Source: an uncultured Allomuricauda sp. (lineage in GTDB: Bacteria > Bacteroidota > Bacteroidia > Flavobacteriales > Flavobacteriaceae). Taken from it: a stretch of 13,364 nucleotides of DNA. The stretch lies in assembly GCA_937911965.1 (NCBI GenBank), contig CALDPL010000172.1:1-13364 (forward strand), in the 5' to 3' direction. The translations under genes and the position numbers were made by a program. Within the stretch, counting starts at the first letter, position 1; each line of letters opens with the position of its first letter. The notes under the pieces are model-generated. The model was given only the letters and a program-made list of their open reading frames with translations. It did not search any database and was not told the DNA's origin. This document shows, piece after piece, positions 1 through 5,199 of the stretch.

Positions 1-941
1 AAGAGTCGATCTTGTGATTTCATGTCGTTTTTATACTTTTCAATAATCTGTCCAGCTATACTTAGGATAGGAATTTTCACTGTTTGGTCGGTTTTTTGGC
101 GAGAGGTATATATCCAATCATTTCCGTCAATACCTTTCACGATATTGGCTTTCTTTAGGTTTTTTACATCAATGTAGGATAGGCCAGTGTAACAAGCAAA
201 GATGAATATATCTCGGGTTTTATTTAAATAACTCTTATCTGAATGGAATTTTAAAATTTTCTCTATTTCAGGCTGAGTTAAAAAATGTCGCTCCGTTTTG
301 ATGAATTTTAAGGAGAATTTCGCGAAAGGGTCACGGTCTATCCATTCGAGCTTAAGGGCCAGATTGAGGAGTTTTTTTAGACGTTCCAAATGCTTCATCA
401 CCCCGTTGTTGGTCAACAGCTTAACTTGTAAGGGAGCGACATTTCTGCGGAGGAAATTCTCGAAATCGATGATGAAGGCGTAGTTCAAACTTTCTAAATT
501 GATGTCGTCTGTCTTTCTTTCGATCTTGAGGAACCTCTTTAAATATTTTTCAGTGCCGTAATAGTTCTTGAGTGTTCCCGGCTTGAGCACGGATTTCATG
601 TTGAAGTTGTGGTAGGCGGTGAGTTGGAGCAGGGTTTTGTTTTGGTCGTCTTCGCCTCGGTACCTGGATTTTATAGCCTTCTCCCTTAATAGCTCGCGAT
701 AGGCTTCGTAGATCTGGATTAGAACCTGATCGAGGTAAGCGTTGATTTGGCGGGCTTCGGCGCTGGAACCTTTTAGTCGGGAAATTTTCGGGTCCCAGAG
801 GGAAGTTGTGAAATTTCGTTTTAGACTTAGCTTGGTTCGCTTGCCATTGACTGTTATTCTTAGATAAAGCGGGGTTTTACCTTTTATTTCCTTCCCAAAG
901 ATAGGAAAAATGGTTACCGAAAAGGTGTCCTGATTTTTCAT
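1..941 (-). CDS. Tyrosine recombinase / integrase of a tRNA-Pro-associated element, 3' end outside the window
   Basis: The frame is open from an ATG at 941 to the left edge, giving 313 residues. In-frame codons upstream offer no other ATG. Residues about 1-60 look like an arm-type DNA-binding domain (FPIFGKEIKGKTPLYLRITV), 105-215 like the SAM-like core-binding domain, and the catalytic domain begins near residue 218 (RHFLTQPEIEKIL). Box I reads ACYTGLSYIDVKNL: serine 255 sits where most tyrosine recombinases have the first catalytic arginine, as known for the CTnDOT integrase IntDOT. K283 in SRQKTDQT is the likely catalytic lysine. The HxxR, H and tyrosine motifs would lie beyond the edge. 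The gene starts 217 bp past the 3' end of the tRNA-Pro gene and points away from it, so it probably drives integration of an element extending leftwards. Family is certain; whether it is intact cannot be judged. Confidence 0.93.
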   Translation of the reverse strand, partial: MKNQDTFSVTIFPIFGKEIKGKTPLYLRITVNGKRTKLSLKRNFTTSLWDPKISRLKGSSAEARQINAYLDQVLIQIYEAYRELLREKAIKSRYRGEDDQNKTLLQLTAYHNFNMKSVLKPGTLKNYYGTEKYLKRFLKIERKTDDINLESLNYAFIIDFENFLRRNVAPLQVKLLTNNGVMKHLERLKKLLNLALKLEWIDRDPFAKFSLKFIKTERHFLTQPEIEKILKFHSDKSYLNKTRDIFIFACYTGLSYIDVKNLKKANIVKGIDGNDWIYTSRQKTDQTVKIPILSIAGQIIEKYKNDMKSQDRL

Positions 942-1023
942 GATGTTTCGCGTTTTCGAATTAAACAAATCGTTGAAAACGGAGGTCAAATCACGTGTTG
1001 CATTAAAAAAGCATTTAAAAAAG

Positions 1024-1046
1024 AGGGTACCGATTAGGGTACCAAT
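1024..1046. repeat. Tandem GGTACC-centred repeat in the integrase leader
   Basis: AGGGTACCGAT (1024-1034) and AGGGTACCAAT (1036-1046) form a near-perfect direct repeat with a 12-bp period. Each unit contains the palindrome GGTACC. It lies just downstream of the predicted integrase transcription start, where an operator or an arm-type integrase/excisionase binding site would be expected. Function is inferred only from position. Confidence 0.4.
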
Positions 1047-1061
1047 CATTTGCTTTTTAAC

Positions 1062-1092
1062 CAAATGTATTGATATTTTGGTATGGTGCCAA
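1062..1092 (-). promoter_or_regulatory. Bacteroidetes-type promoter of the left integrase gene
   Basis: On the minus strand a TTG (1092-1090) is followed after 20 bases by TACATTTG (1069-1062). This fits the Bacteroidetes primary sigma factor consensus (-33 TTG or TTTG, -7 TAnnTTTG). Transcription would start near 1055, leaving a leader of about 114 bases before the integrase ATG. The site lies just beyond the tRNA terminator, so the integrase need not rely on tRNA read-through. The match is seen; the activity is inferred. Confidence 0.55.
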
Positions 1093-1099
1093 GAAATAT

Positions 1100-1133
1100 A
1101 AAACCCTGTAAATCATAGGATTTACAGGGTTTT
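1100..1133. terminator. Rho-independent terminator between tRNA-Pro and integrase
   Basis: A perfect 15-bp inverted repeat (arms 1100-1114 and 1119-1133, loop ATAG) contains the core CCCTGT/ACAGGG. It is followed on the minus strand by TTTTATATTTC, and the arm ends supply T-runs in either direction. It lies 25 bp past the 3' end of tRNA-Pro and most likely ends the tRNA transcript. It could also act for plus-strand transcription. Confidence 0.85.
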
Positions 1134-1157
1134 GTTGTCAAATGGTGTTTGACTTTG

Positions 1158-1231
1158 TCGGGATGACTGGATTCGAACCAGCGACCACACGCACCCCATG
1201 CGTGTACGCTACCAGACTGCGCCACATCCCG
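1158..1231 (-). tRNA. tRNA-Pro (anticodon GGG)
   Basis: A complete 74-base cloverleaf can be drawn on the minus strand. Acceptor stem CGGGATG (1231-1225) pairs with CATCCCG (1165-1159), and the discriminator base is A (1158). The anticodon stem CACGC/GCGTG encloses the loop ATGGGGT, which reads anticodon GGG for proline codon CCC. The T arm carries GGTTCGAATCC. No CCA is encoded, as is usual in this phylum. The 3' end faces the integrase at 941, so the T arm and acceptor end are the probable attachment site of the left element. Confidence 0.95.
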
Positions 1232-1318
1232 AATTACTGAATATCAATTAGTTAAATCGATTTTAATCCTCATTTATCACTTTTAAGTTCTGCGAAAAAA
1301 TGCCAACTTTTAACCGAT

Positions 1319-1564
1319 TTGGCGTTTTTTTGTGCAAATCTTGTGCAAATTTCAAAAACAAAGCTAAAAACCGAAATTTTTATTGATACCAGAAGGAAAG
1401 CCAAAATGGACTTTCCAATAAAGCTGCAAATATACTGTACTTTATCTCAACAACGCAAGTACATAATTACCAATTTATACCTAAGTGGTAAAACTAAAAT
1501 AAACGGTATCACAAGTAGTTTGATCAAAGCGAACTATGAGCCAAAGTATTATAAGCAAGAATGA
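1319..1564 (+). pseudogene. N-terminal fragment of a tyrosine integrase, truncated
   Basis: The reading frame (TTG at 1319; a GTG at 1343 is an equally good start) gives at most 81 residues. Its middle part aligns with the N-terminus of the intact integrase at 2237: about 21 of 44 positions are identical, including IxID, RRKAK versus KRKTK, QIYCT and YI..N.Y. After residue about 55 the similarity ends and the frame stops at 1564, without core-binding or catalytic domains. It looks like the arm-binding remnant of a second integrase 88 bp from the 5' end of tRNA-Pro. A small DNA-binding protein or excisionase-like regulator made from this domain is possible but less likely. Confidence 0.6.
1330..1350. 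repeat. Direct repeat TTGTGCAAAT x2 at the integrase fragment start
   Basis: TTGTGCAAAT occurs at 1330-1339 and again at 1341-1350, an 11-bp period or about one helical turn. It sits at the start of the integrase fragment, at a place comparable to the TGCATAT repeat before the integrase at 2237. It may be a recombinase binding or core site. The repeat is seen; the role is inferred. Confidence 0.35.
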
Positions 1565-1632
1565 CTTCAAAATTGATAAAACTGAAAACAGCTCTTGCAC
1601 TTATTTTATTGACCTATATACCAAGTAAATAA
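1561..1632 (+). CDS. Possible 23-residue hydrophobic peptide
   Basis: An ATG at 1561 overlaps the stop of the preceding fragment (ATGA). It opens a 23-codon frame with a lysine-rich start and a hydrophobic core (TALALILLTYI), ending in TAA. It could be a small membrane peptide, the remains of a signal peptide after deletion, or chance. No family is recognised and there is no ribosome-binding evidence. Confidence 0.15.
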   Translation: MTSKLIKLKTALALILLTYIPSK

Positions 1633-1653
1633 AGAAGGTTTGGGAAATAATTG

Positions 1654-2121
1654 TTAAAAAGACTGTCTTTTACGGCTTCTATGACGAATTGAATACCCCA
1701 TTCTCATCTCAACTATCCTCATTATATAATCAGCGCACTCATATAGATTCTCCCGTATCAAAGAGTTTGGGATACGTAAGGTGTATATTCCAAATTCCAT
1801 ATCATAATACGTCCTTTTTAGATCGCTCATTGCTTGAAGTGGATTCTGATTATGATGGACTCCATCTACCTCAATATGAATCCCTGCTTTTTCAATTGCT
1901 ATATCCACGGTTTTATACCCATCCCACTTGTTTAGAAAAGGATTTGCTCCCAACTCCCTCAATCTCACAAACAATTGAAGAACAAACTTAGTATTATGGT
2001 CTTCGTTAAGAGCTTTTGTGAACCAATGTTGATGTGACCTGCACAATTGGACATTAAAACTGTTTAAACTGTATTCAGCAACAGCTTGGCTCAAGGGTTT
2101 ACTACAGTAAGAACAAGTCAT
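1654..2121 (-). CDS. Zinc-finger PD-(D/E)XK nuclease, DUF559/Vsr-like
   Basis: With the ATG at 2121 the product has 155 residues. It begins with a zinc-finger pattern, CxxC (C3, C6) and CxxH (C27, H30). A small restriction-endonuclease-like fold follows: D73 in TVDIAIE, then IHIEVDGVHH with E84 and D86, the usual D...ExD/K metal site of DUF559 and Vsr-like nucleases. After it comes the typical R...YD...IYTLRIPNSLIREN segment. A TTG at 2193 would add 24 residues without recognisable features, so the ATG is preferred. Proteins of this kind accompany mobile elements in bacteria. The target is unknown; self-mobility, DNA processing or defence are all possible. The gene is divergent from the integrase at 2237 and ends near the integrase fragment. 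Confidence 0.75.
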   Translation of the reverse strand: MTCSYCSKPLSQAVAEYSLNSFNVQLCRSHQHWFTKALNEDHNTKFVLQLFVRLRELGANPFLNKWDGYKTVDIAIEKAGIHIEVDGVHHNQNPLQAMSDLKRTYYDMEFGIYTLRIPNSLIRENLYECADYIMRIVEMRMGYSIRHRSRKRQSF

Positions 2122-2212
2122 GGTTTTCAGTTTGGGGCTGACTACAATAACGGAAATATGCCTCCGTAATTGTGTAAATTTGGTTTTTACCAACCCTTAA
2201 TGGCTATATATC

Positions 2213-2228
2213 TGCATATTATGCATAT
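2213..2228. repeat. TGCATAT direct/inverted repeat before the integrase start
   Basis: TGCATAT is repeated at 2213-2219 and 2222-2228. The same bases form an inverted repeat TGCATA-T-TATGCA (2213-2225). It sits 8 bp before the integrase ATG in the divergent intergenic region, a natural place for an autoregulatory operator or an attachment core. Confidence 0.4.
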
Positions 2229-2236
2229 TTTGGTAC

Positions 2237-3445
2237 ATGCTGCAAGCTTCAATCATTATCGATAGCAAACGAAAAACCAAAAAGGGATTCTCGGTGAAAG
2301 CACAGATATACTGTACTATTGAGCAAATCAGCCAATACATTCCCCTAAATATTTACCAAGCCTCCAAAACCCTCATCTCCCATGAGGCGCAATTGGAACT
2401 GGTCAAACTTCATATGAGGATTGAGCCCATTAGGGACCTACCCTTATCGGAGGCCTGGCCCCTACTCCACCAGGAATCCGATCTGGAAATTCTGGCCAGG
2501 AAACACAAATTGTCCAAACGTAATGCTGAAATTCCCTTTATCCCTTTTGCCGAAAAGATGATCCTGGAAAGGGAAGTCCAAAAAATGGCGACCCAGGCCT
2601 TTAAGGACGCAATCAGGGAAGTACGGGCATTCTCAGGGGAAGACTTGGGCATGAACGATATAACCTATCGATGGGTCAAGGCCTACAGGCTTCACAAGCT
2701 ACAAAAGGGGACCAAAGAGGGAGGGATAAGCTATTATTTGAGGACTATACGGCAGATCTACAATGAGGCCATTAGGGAAGACATTGGGGTAATCGACACC
2801 AAACCTTTCAAAGGGATGATAAAAACAAGTGCATCGGCAGAGCATTCCATGAAAAACTGGTCCCTGGAAGATTTGGGCAACTTGAGGTCCTTTGACCACC
2901 CCAACGCAACGGATAAGGCAAAGAAAAACCAAAAGAAGGCCATTGACATGTTCTTTTTTCAATTGGCGATCGGGGGCCACGATCTGATCGATATAGCGGC
3001 CTTTACCTGGGACAACATACAGGACGGACGGTTGGTCTTCAAAAGGTACAAGAACCGAAACAAGGCATCCGGGGGTCAGACCGTGAACGTAATGCTCAAC
3101 ACTTACGCCCAGAAAATCATCAAAACCTACGGGGACAGCGAATCCAAGCAGATATTCCCTTTTTGGGGAGACCCCTTTAAAGGAACGTTTAAATATAGGC
3201 TCCAATACGATACCCTTAAACGGATATCGGCTGAAATGAAAGTAAAGACCCCGTTTTCCACAAAGACGCCCAGGTACATTTTTAGGTCCTTGGCTGGGGA
3301 GTTATTGGTTCATGATATAATTATCGAGAGCATACAAGGACACAAGCCCACCTCCATAAGTAGGGGTTACCAAACACATATCAGCCCCAGCGTACAGGAC
3401 GGGGAACATGAAAAAATCTGGAAAAAAATTACGTCCTCTTTCTAG
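2237..3445 (+). CDS. Tyrosine recombinase / site-specific integrase, intact
   Basis: The 402-residue product has the usual length for Bacteroidetes element integrases. Residues 1-60 form the N-terminal arm domain shared with the fragment at 1319, about 100-215 the SAM-like core-binding domain, and 225-402 the catalytic domain. R350 (in YIFRS), H369 (QGHK) and the nucleophile Y378 (RGYQTH) are present. The box I arginine is absent (AIGGHDLIDIAAF, H248 nearby) and the usual His after the second Arg is Ser. Several Bacteroidetes integrases tolerate such changes. The ATG at 2237 is the only start downstream of an in-frame stop at 2198. TAAATTTG at 2175-2182 matches a -7 element, but no -33 is visible. 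It probably integrated the material to its right or left; its attachment sites are not identified. Confidence 0.93.
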   Translation: MLQASIIIDSKRKTKKGFSVKAQIYCTIEQISQYIPLNIYQASKTLISHEAQLELVKLHMRIEPIRDLPLSEAWPLLHQESDLEILARKHKLSKRNAEIPFIPFAEKMILEREVQKMATQAFKDAIREVRAFSGEDLGMNDITYRWVKAYRLHKLQKGTKEGGISYYLRTIRQIYNEAIREDIGVIDTKPFKGMIKTSASAEHSMKNWSLEDLGNLRSFDHPNATDKAKKNQKKAIDMFFFQLAIGGHDLIDIAAFTWDNIQDGRLVFKRYKNRNKASGGQTVNVMLNTYAQKIIKTYGDSESKQIFPFWGDPFKGTFKYRLQYDTLKRISAEMKVKTPFSTKTPRYIFRSLAGELLVHDIIIESIQGHKPTSISRGYQTHISPSVQDGEHEKIWKKITSSF

Positions 3446-3541
3446 GGCCTGCCTTGTCCGCTTTAGGTCAGAAGTTCCAGCTAATGCATTCAGTATAAGA
3501 AATATTGAAACTAACTCATTGTCAGATTTCTATATTAACAT

Positions 3542-3903
3542 AAAAATGACCCCTGTGAACTTGCCAAAAGAAAGCGGACCGAAGAACTGTTCCCCGTCTC
3601 CAATGGAAGGCTTGCCAATACCGTTGCACAGATCATCAAGAATCCGAAATCCAATAACCCCAAGGTGAGGAACATCCTCCAGATACGGGCAAGCATGATC
3701 GTAAACTAGTTTAAAGAACACTCACTGAGAGAAGTCCAGGTCATGGCGAGGCACCGGAGGATACCACCGGAAGGTAGGTTCAGAAAGACCTGTGGCAGTT
3801 ACAACAGCTCGTGAACACCTTTCATCCATTAAAACAGAGGTCTATGGAACGGAATTTGTACCTTTATTTTGGTAAAAAAATAAAATTGCAACCTTGGATT
3901 TAA
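3542..3903 (+). pseudogene. Decayed XerC/D-like tyrosine recombinase C-terminus
   Basis: One frame read from about 3542 gives KRTEELFPVSNGRLANTV and then VRNILQIRASMIVN, a TAG stop at 3707-3709 where tryptophan is expected, and FKEHSLREVQVMARHRRI. After a frameshift near 3770-3778 another frame continues with VQKDLWQLQQLVNTFHPLKQ and ends at 3901-3903. Together this resembles the end of XerC/D-like recombinases of Bacteroidetes elements, which carry QxRAS, a GHR motif and a C-terminal FHPLxQ-like end. The GH glycine is Arg and the catalytic tyrosine is lost at the frameshift, so it cannot be active. The N-terminal part is missing. Confidence 0.65.
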
Positions 3904-4139
3904 GACAGAGCGTGCTGGAATACGTCAAAAAGGCCGACAACAGGTTCCTGAGGCTGGTCATGGCGATGGCCGAAAACCATCACGAAAAGGATGATATAGC
4001 GGCCTATACCGTTGACGGGAAGCCCCTGACACTGGAACAGTACAACCAGGAGTTGTTCGATGCCGAGGCCGAGATCAAAAGGGGCGAGACCGTTACGGTC
4101 GAAGAACTTGAAAAAAAATGTTCAACACAATTGAAATAG
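3894..4139 (+). CDS. Orphan antitoxin-like protein of the Bacteroidetes RelE/ParE-associated kind
   Basis: The TTG start gives an 81-residue acidic protein beginning DLRQSVLEYVKKADNRFLRL, with a later conserved-looking segment AAYTVDGKPLTLEQYNQEL and a helical, charged tail. This plan (short N-terminal helix bundle, then YTVDGKPLT and an E/R-rich tail) is that of small Bacteroidetes antitoxins normally followed at once by a RelE/ParE-type toxin. No such toxin follows; instead the next ORF overlaps by 22 bp in another frame. The TTG lies inside the end of the recombinase remnant. TACCTTTA (3859-3866) could be a -7 element. The family assignment is from memory of the motif pattern and is moderately sure; it may be expressed but without a partner. 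Confidence 0.5.
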   Translation: MDLRQSVLEYVKKADNRFLRLVMAMAENHHEKDDIAAYTVDGKPLTLEQYNQELFDAEAEIKRGETVTVEELEKKCSTQLK

Positions 4140-4339
4140 ACAGAAATAACCTGACAATAATGGGGGTGAAATTTTCAGACTTGAAAACTTTGGAAAGCAC
4201 TGCAAATGCCCTCGGAAGCAATAGGTTCGAAGGTTTTAAGCCTACACCAAAAGGGATTGAAATCATTAGAGACTATGTGACGGGAAAAATATCGCTAGTT
4301 GAACTTGTGGAATTTGCCAAGGAAAAATCTTATGTCTAA
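4118..4339 (+). CDS. VbhA-like antitoxin of a Fic (AMP-transferase) toxin, orphaned
   Basis: The product has 73 residues from ATG 4118, or 59 from an internal ATG at 4160, which would remove the overlap with the upstream ORF. SNRFEG (S34 to G39) fits the inhibitory (S/T)xxxE(G/N) motif of class I Fic antitoxins such as VbhA, whose glutamate blocks ATP binding in the Fic active site. The following FKPTPKGIEIIRDYVTGKISLVEL resembles the second half of such antitoxins. The gene overlaps by 8 bp an ATG at 4332 that opens a Fic-like N-terminus (next entry), as expected for a translationally coupled pair. The toxin is destroyed, so the antitoxin stands alone. Confidence 0.6.
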   Translation: MFNTIEIDRNNLTIMGVKFSDLKTLESTANALGSNRFEGFKPTPKGIEIIRDYVTGKISLVELVEFAKEKSYV

Positions 4340-4394
4340 TTCCTATAAATACATTGACACTGACTTCACTTACACTGACCCCAAAAATCTATGA
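4332..4394 (+). pseudogene. N-terminal stub of a Fic-domain toxin
   Basis: ATG 4332 overlaps the stop of the VbhA-like gene and encodes only 20 residues, MSNSYKYIDTDFTYTDPKNL, before TGA. The stretch YIDxDxTYTDPK is like the start of class I Fic proteins, where it is normally followed by a GVLRN-like segment. Here the similarity ends after DPK, and the sequence behind (4387 onward) reads as something unrelated. No HxFxxGNG active-site motif follows. Deletion or insertion right after codon 18 is the simplest reading. It is a short match, so the identification rests partly on the neighbour. Confidence 0.45.
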
Positions 4395-4527
4395 TATCAT
4401 CATAAAGAACGACAAATATCGGGAGGAAAGGGAGTTTAGGACAACGGATTGCCTTCAGTCACCTTAGGGGACACTAAAACCCATTGGTTTTTAGCCGATA
4501 GAAGTTTAGTTCTATTATTTATACCCT
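4387..4527 (+). pseudogene. Possible VirE_N / BT4734-like debris
   Basis: One frame (4387-4467) reads IYDIIIKNDKYREEREFR and another (4440-4527) reads DNGLPSVTLGDTKTHWFL. In that order they recall the YxxIKSDKYKE...LPAVTFSG pattern at the start of VirE_N-domain proteins found with primases in Bacteroidetes elements. The match is short and needs a frameshift, so it is a guess. Otherwise this stretch between the Fic stub and the first hip operator holds no gene. Confidence 0.2.
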
Positions 4528-4656
4528 AAAGGGTATGTTTTTTATATATTTGAAATATTTATACCCTAAACGGTATAATATAAAAGTTTTTTGTATATTT
4601 ATACCCTATATGGTATAATATATTGATTTTTTATGTTTTTATACCAGAGAAGGTAT
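4521..4656 (+). promoter_or_regulatory. Array of four palindromic operators (40-bp period) before the hip operon
   Basis: Four 16-bp palindromes of form ATACC-N6-GGTAT lie at 4521-4536, 4561-4576, 4601-4616 and 4641-4656. Each starts exactly 40 bp after the previous one, and the last ends 4 bp before the hipB-like ATG. The segments between are AT-rich and partly alike, so the array is also a degenerate 40-bp tandem repeat. E. coli HipB is known to bind four TATCC-N8-GGATA operators, so this is most likely the autoregulatory site of the HipB-like protein. TATATTTG (4545-4552), between the first two operators, matches the Bacteroidetes -7 element, although no good -33 TTG is seen. Binding there would block the promoter. 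Confidence 0.8.
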
Positions 4657-4660
4657 AATT

Positions 4661-4864
4661 ATGGATGCATTGCGATTATTTGTGAAACAGAAACGAAAGG
4701 AACTAAAACTGACACAGGAAGATTTAGCCCTGAATGCCGGAGTGGGCCTACGCTTTGTCCGTGACTTTGAACAAGGTAAAAAGACTGTTCGGCTGGACAA
4801 AGTGAATGATGTGTTGGCCTTGTTTGGAAAAGAGGTTGGACCAATCGATATAGAACGAGGGTAA
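4661..4864 (+). CDS. hipB: HipB-like XRE-family antitoxin/repressor
   Basis: This 67-residue single-domain helix-turn-helix protein carries LTQEDLALNAGVGLRFVRDF, then EQGKKTVRLDKVNDVLALFG. That is the classic XRE fold pattern of HipB/Y4mF antitoxins, with the recognition helix around residues 28-38. It is shorter than E. coli HipB and has no C-terminal tail. The ATG 4661 is 4 bp from the last operator, leaving little room for a leader. Its stop overlaps the next start (TAATG), indicating coupled translation. It probably binds the four upstream palindromes as a dimer, represses the operon, and may also bind the kinase partner. Confidence 0.9.
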   Translation: MDALRLFVKQKRKELKLTQEDLALNAGVGLRFVRDFEQGKKTVRLDKVNDVLALFGKEVGPIDIERG

Positions 4865-5199
4865 TGGCACGTCAAGCAAAGATATTTTTTCAAGATCAAT
4901 TTGCCGGATACCTAATCGAAGGTGATGATGGTTATTCATTTAGCTACGACAATAAATATCTTGAAACACCCCAACCTAAACCAATCAGTCTAACGTTGCC
5001 GATTTCAAAAGGCACATACCACAGCATGGTGCTATTCCCGTTTTTCGATGGTTTGATACCAGAGGGGTGGTTATTGGAGGTGGGTAAAAAACATTGGAAG
5101 CTAAATCCTAATGATCGCTTTGAACTGTTGATCAATTTGTGCAGGGATGCCATTGGGGCAGTCTCCGTATATCCGATGGAGGCGGAGAATCATGAATAA
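4864..5199 (+). CDS. hipS: HipS-like small protein (HipA N-terminal subdomain)
   Basis: The 111-residue protein corresponds to the N-terminal subdomain 1 of HipA kinases: FFQDQFAGYLIEGDDGYSFSY, then LFPFFDGLIPEGWLLE and DRFELLINLCRDAIGAVSV, with the end at about residue 108. In HipA this domain is fused to the kinase; in HipBST systems it is a separate protein, and in E. coli O127 HipS is the antitoxin that restrains HipT. The gene begins one base into the HipB stop codon and overlaps the kinase start by 8 bp (ATGAATAA), so the three genes are translated as a tight unit. The antitoxin role is inferred from gene order and domain split. Confidence 0.85.
   Translation: MARQAKIFFQDQFAGYLIEGDDGYSFSYDNKYLETPQPKPISLTLPISKGTYHSMVLFPFFDGLIPEGWLLEVGKKHWKLNPNDRFELLINLCRDAIGAVSVYPMEAENHE

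Noticed and set aside
298..483. Plus-strand 61-residue frame
   Set aside because: Antisense to the left integrase and rich in S/R/F as expected for a shadow.
2410..3205. Minus-strand frames inside the integrase gene (up to 168 residues)
   Set aside because: Antisense shadows of the intact integrase, which has its catalytic residues in place.
3446..3541. Search for an attachment site or gene just after the intact integrase
   Set aside because: No repeat matching the tRNA end or the integrase upstream region, and no coherent coding frame was seen in these 96 bases.
3408..3668. 86-residue plus-strand open frame overlapping the end of the integrase
   Set aside because: It overlaps the integrase in another frame and then the recombinase remnant, whose own frames carry the recognisable motifs. 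Nothing recognisable in the translation.
4521..4656. CRISPR-like array (16-bp repeats, 24-bp gaps)
   Set aside because: The repeats are short palindromes of operator type, the gaps are AT-rich and related to each other rather than unique, and no cas genes are near.
5147..5149. TTG at 5147 as kinase start
   Set aside because: It would overlap the HipS-like gene by 53 bp and add 15 unrelated residues before the zinc knuckle. The ATG at 5192 gives the compact 8-bp coupling overlap.
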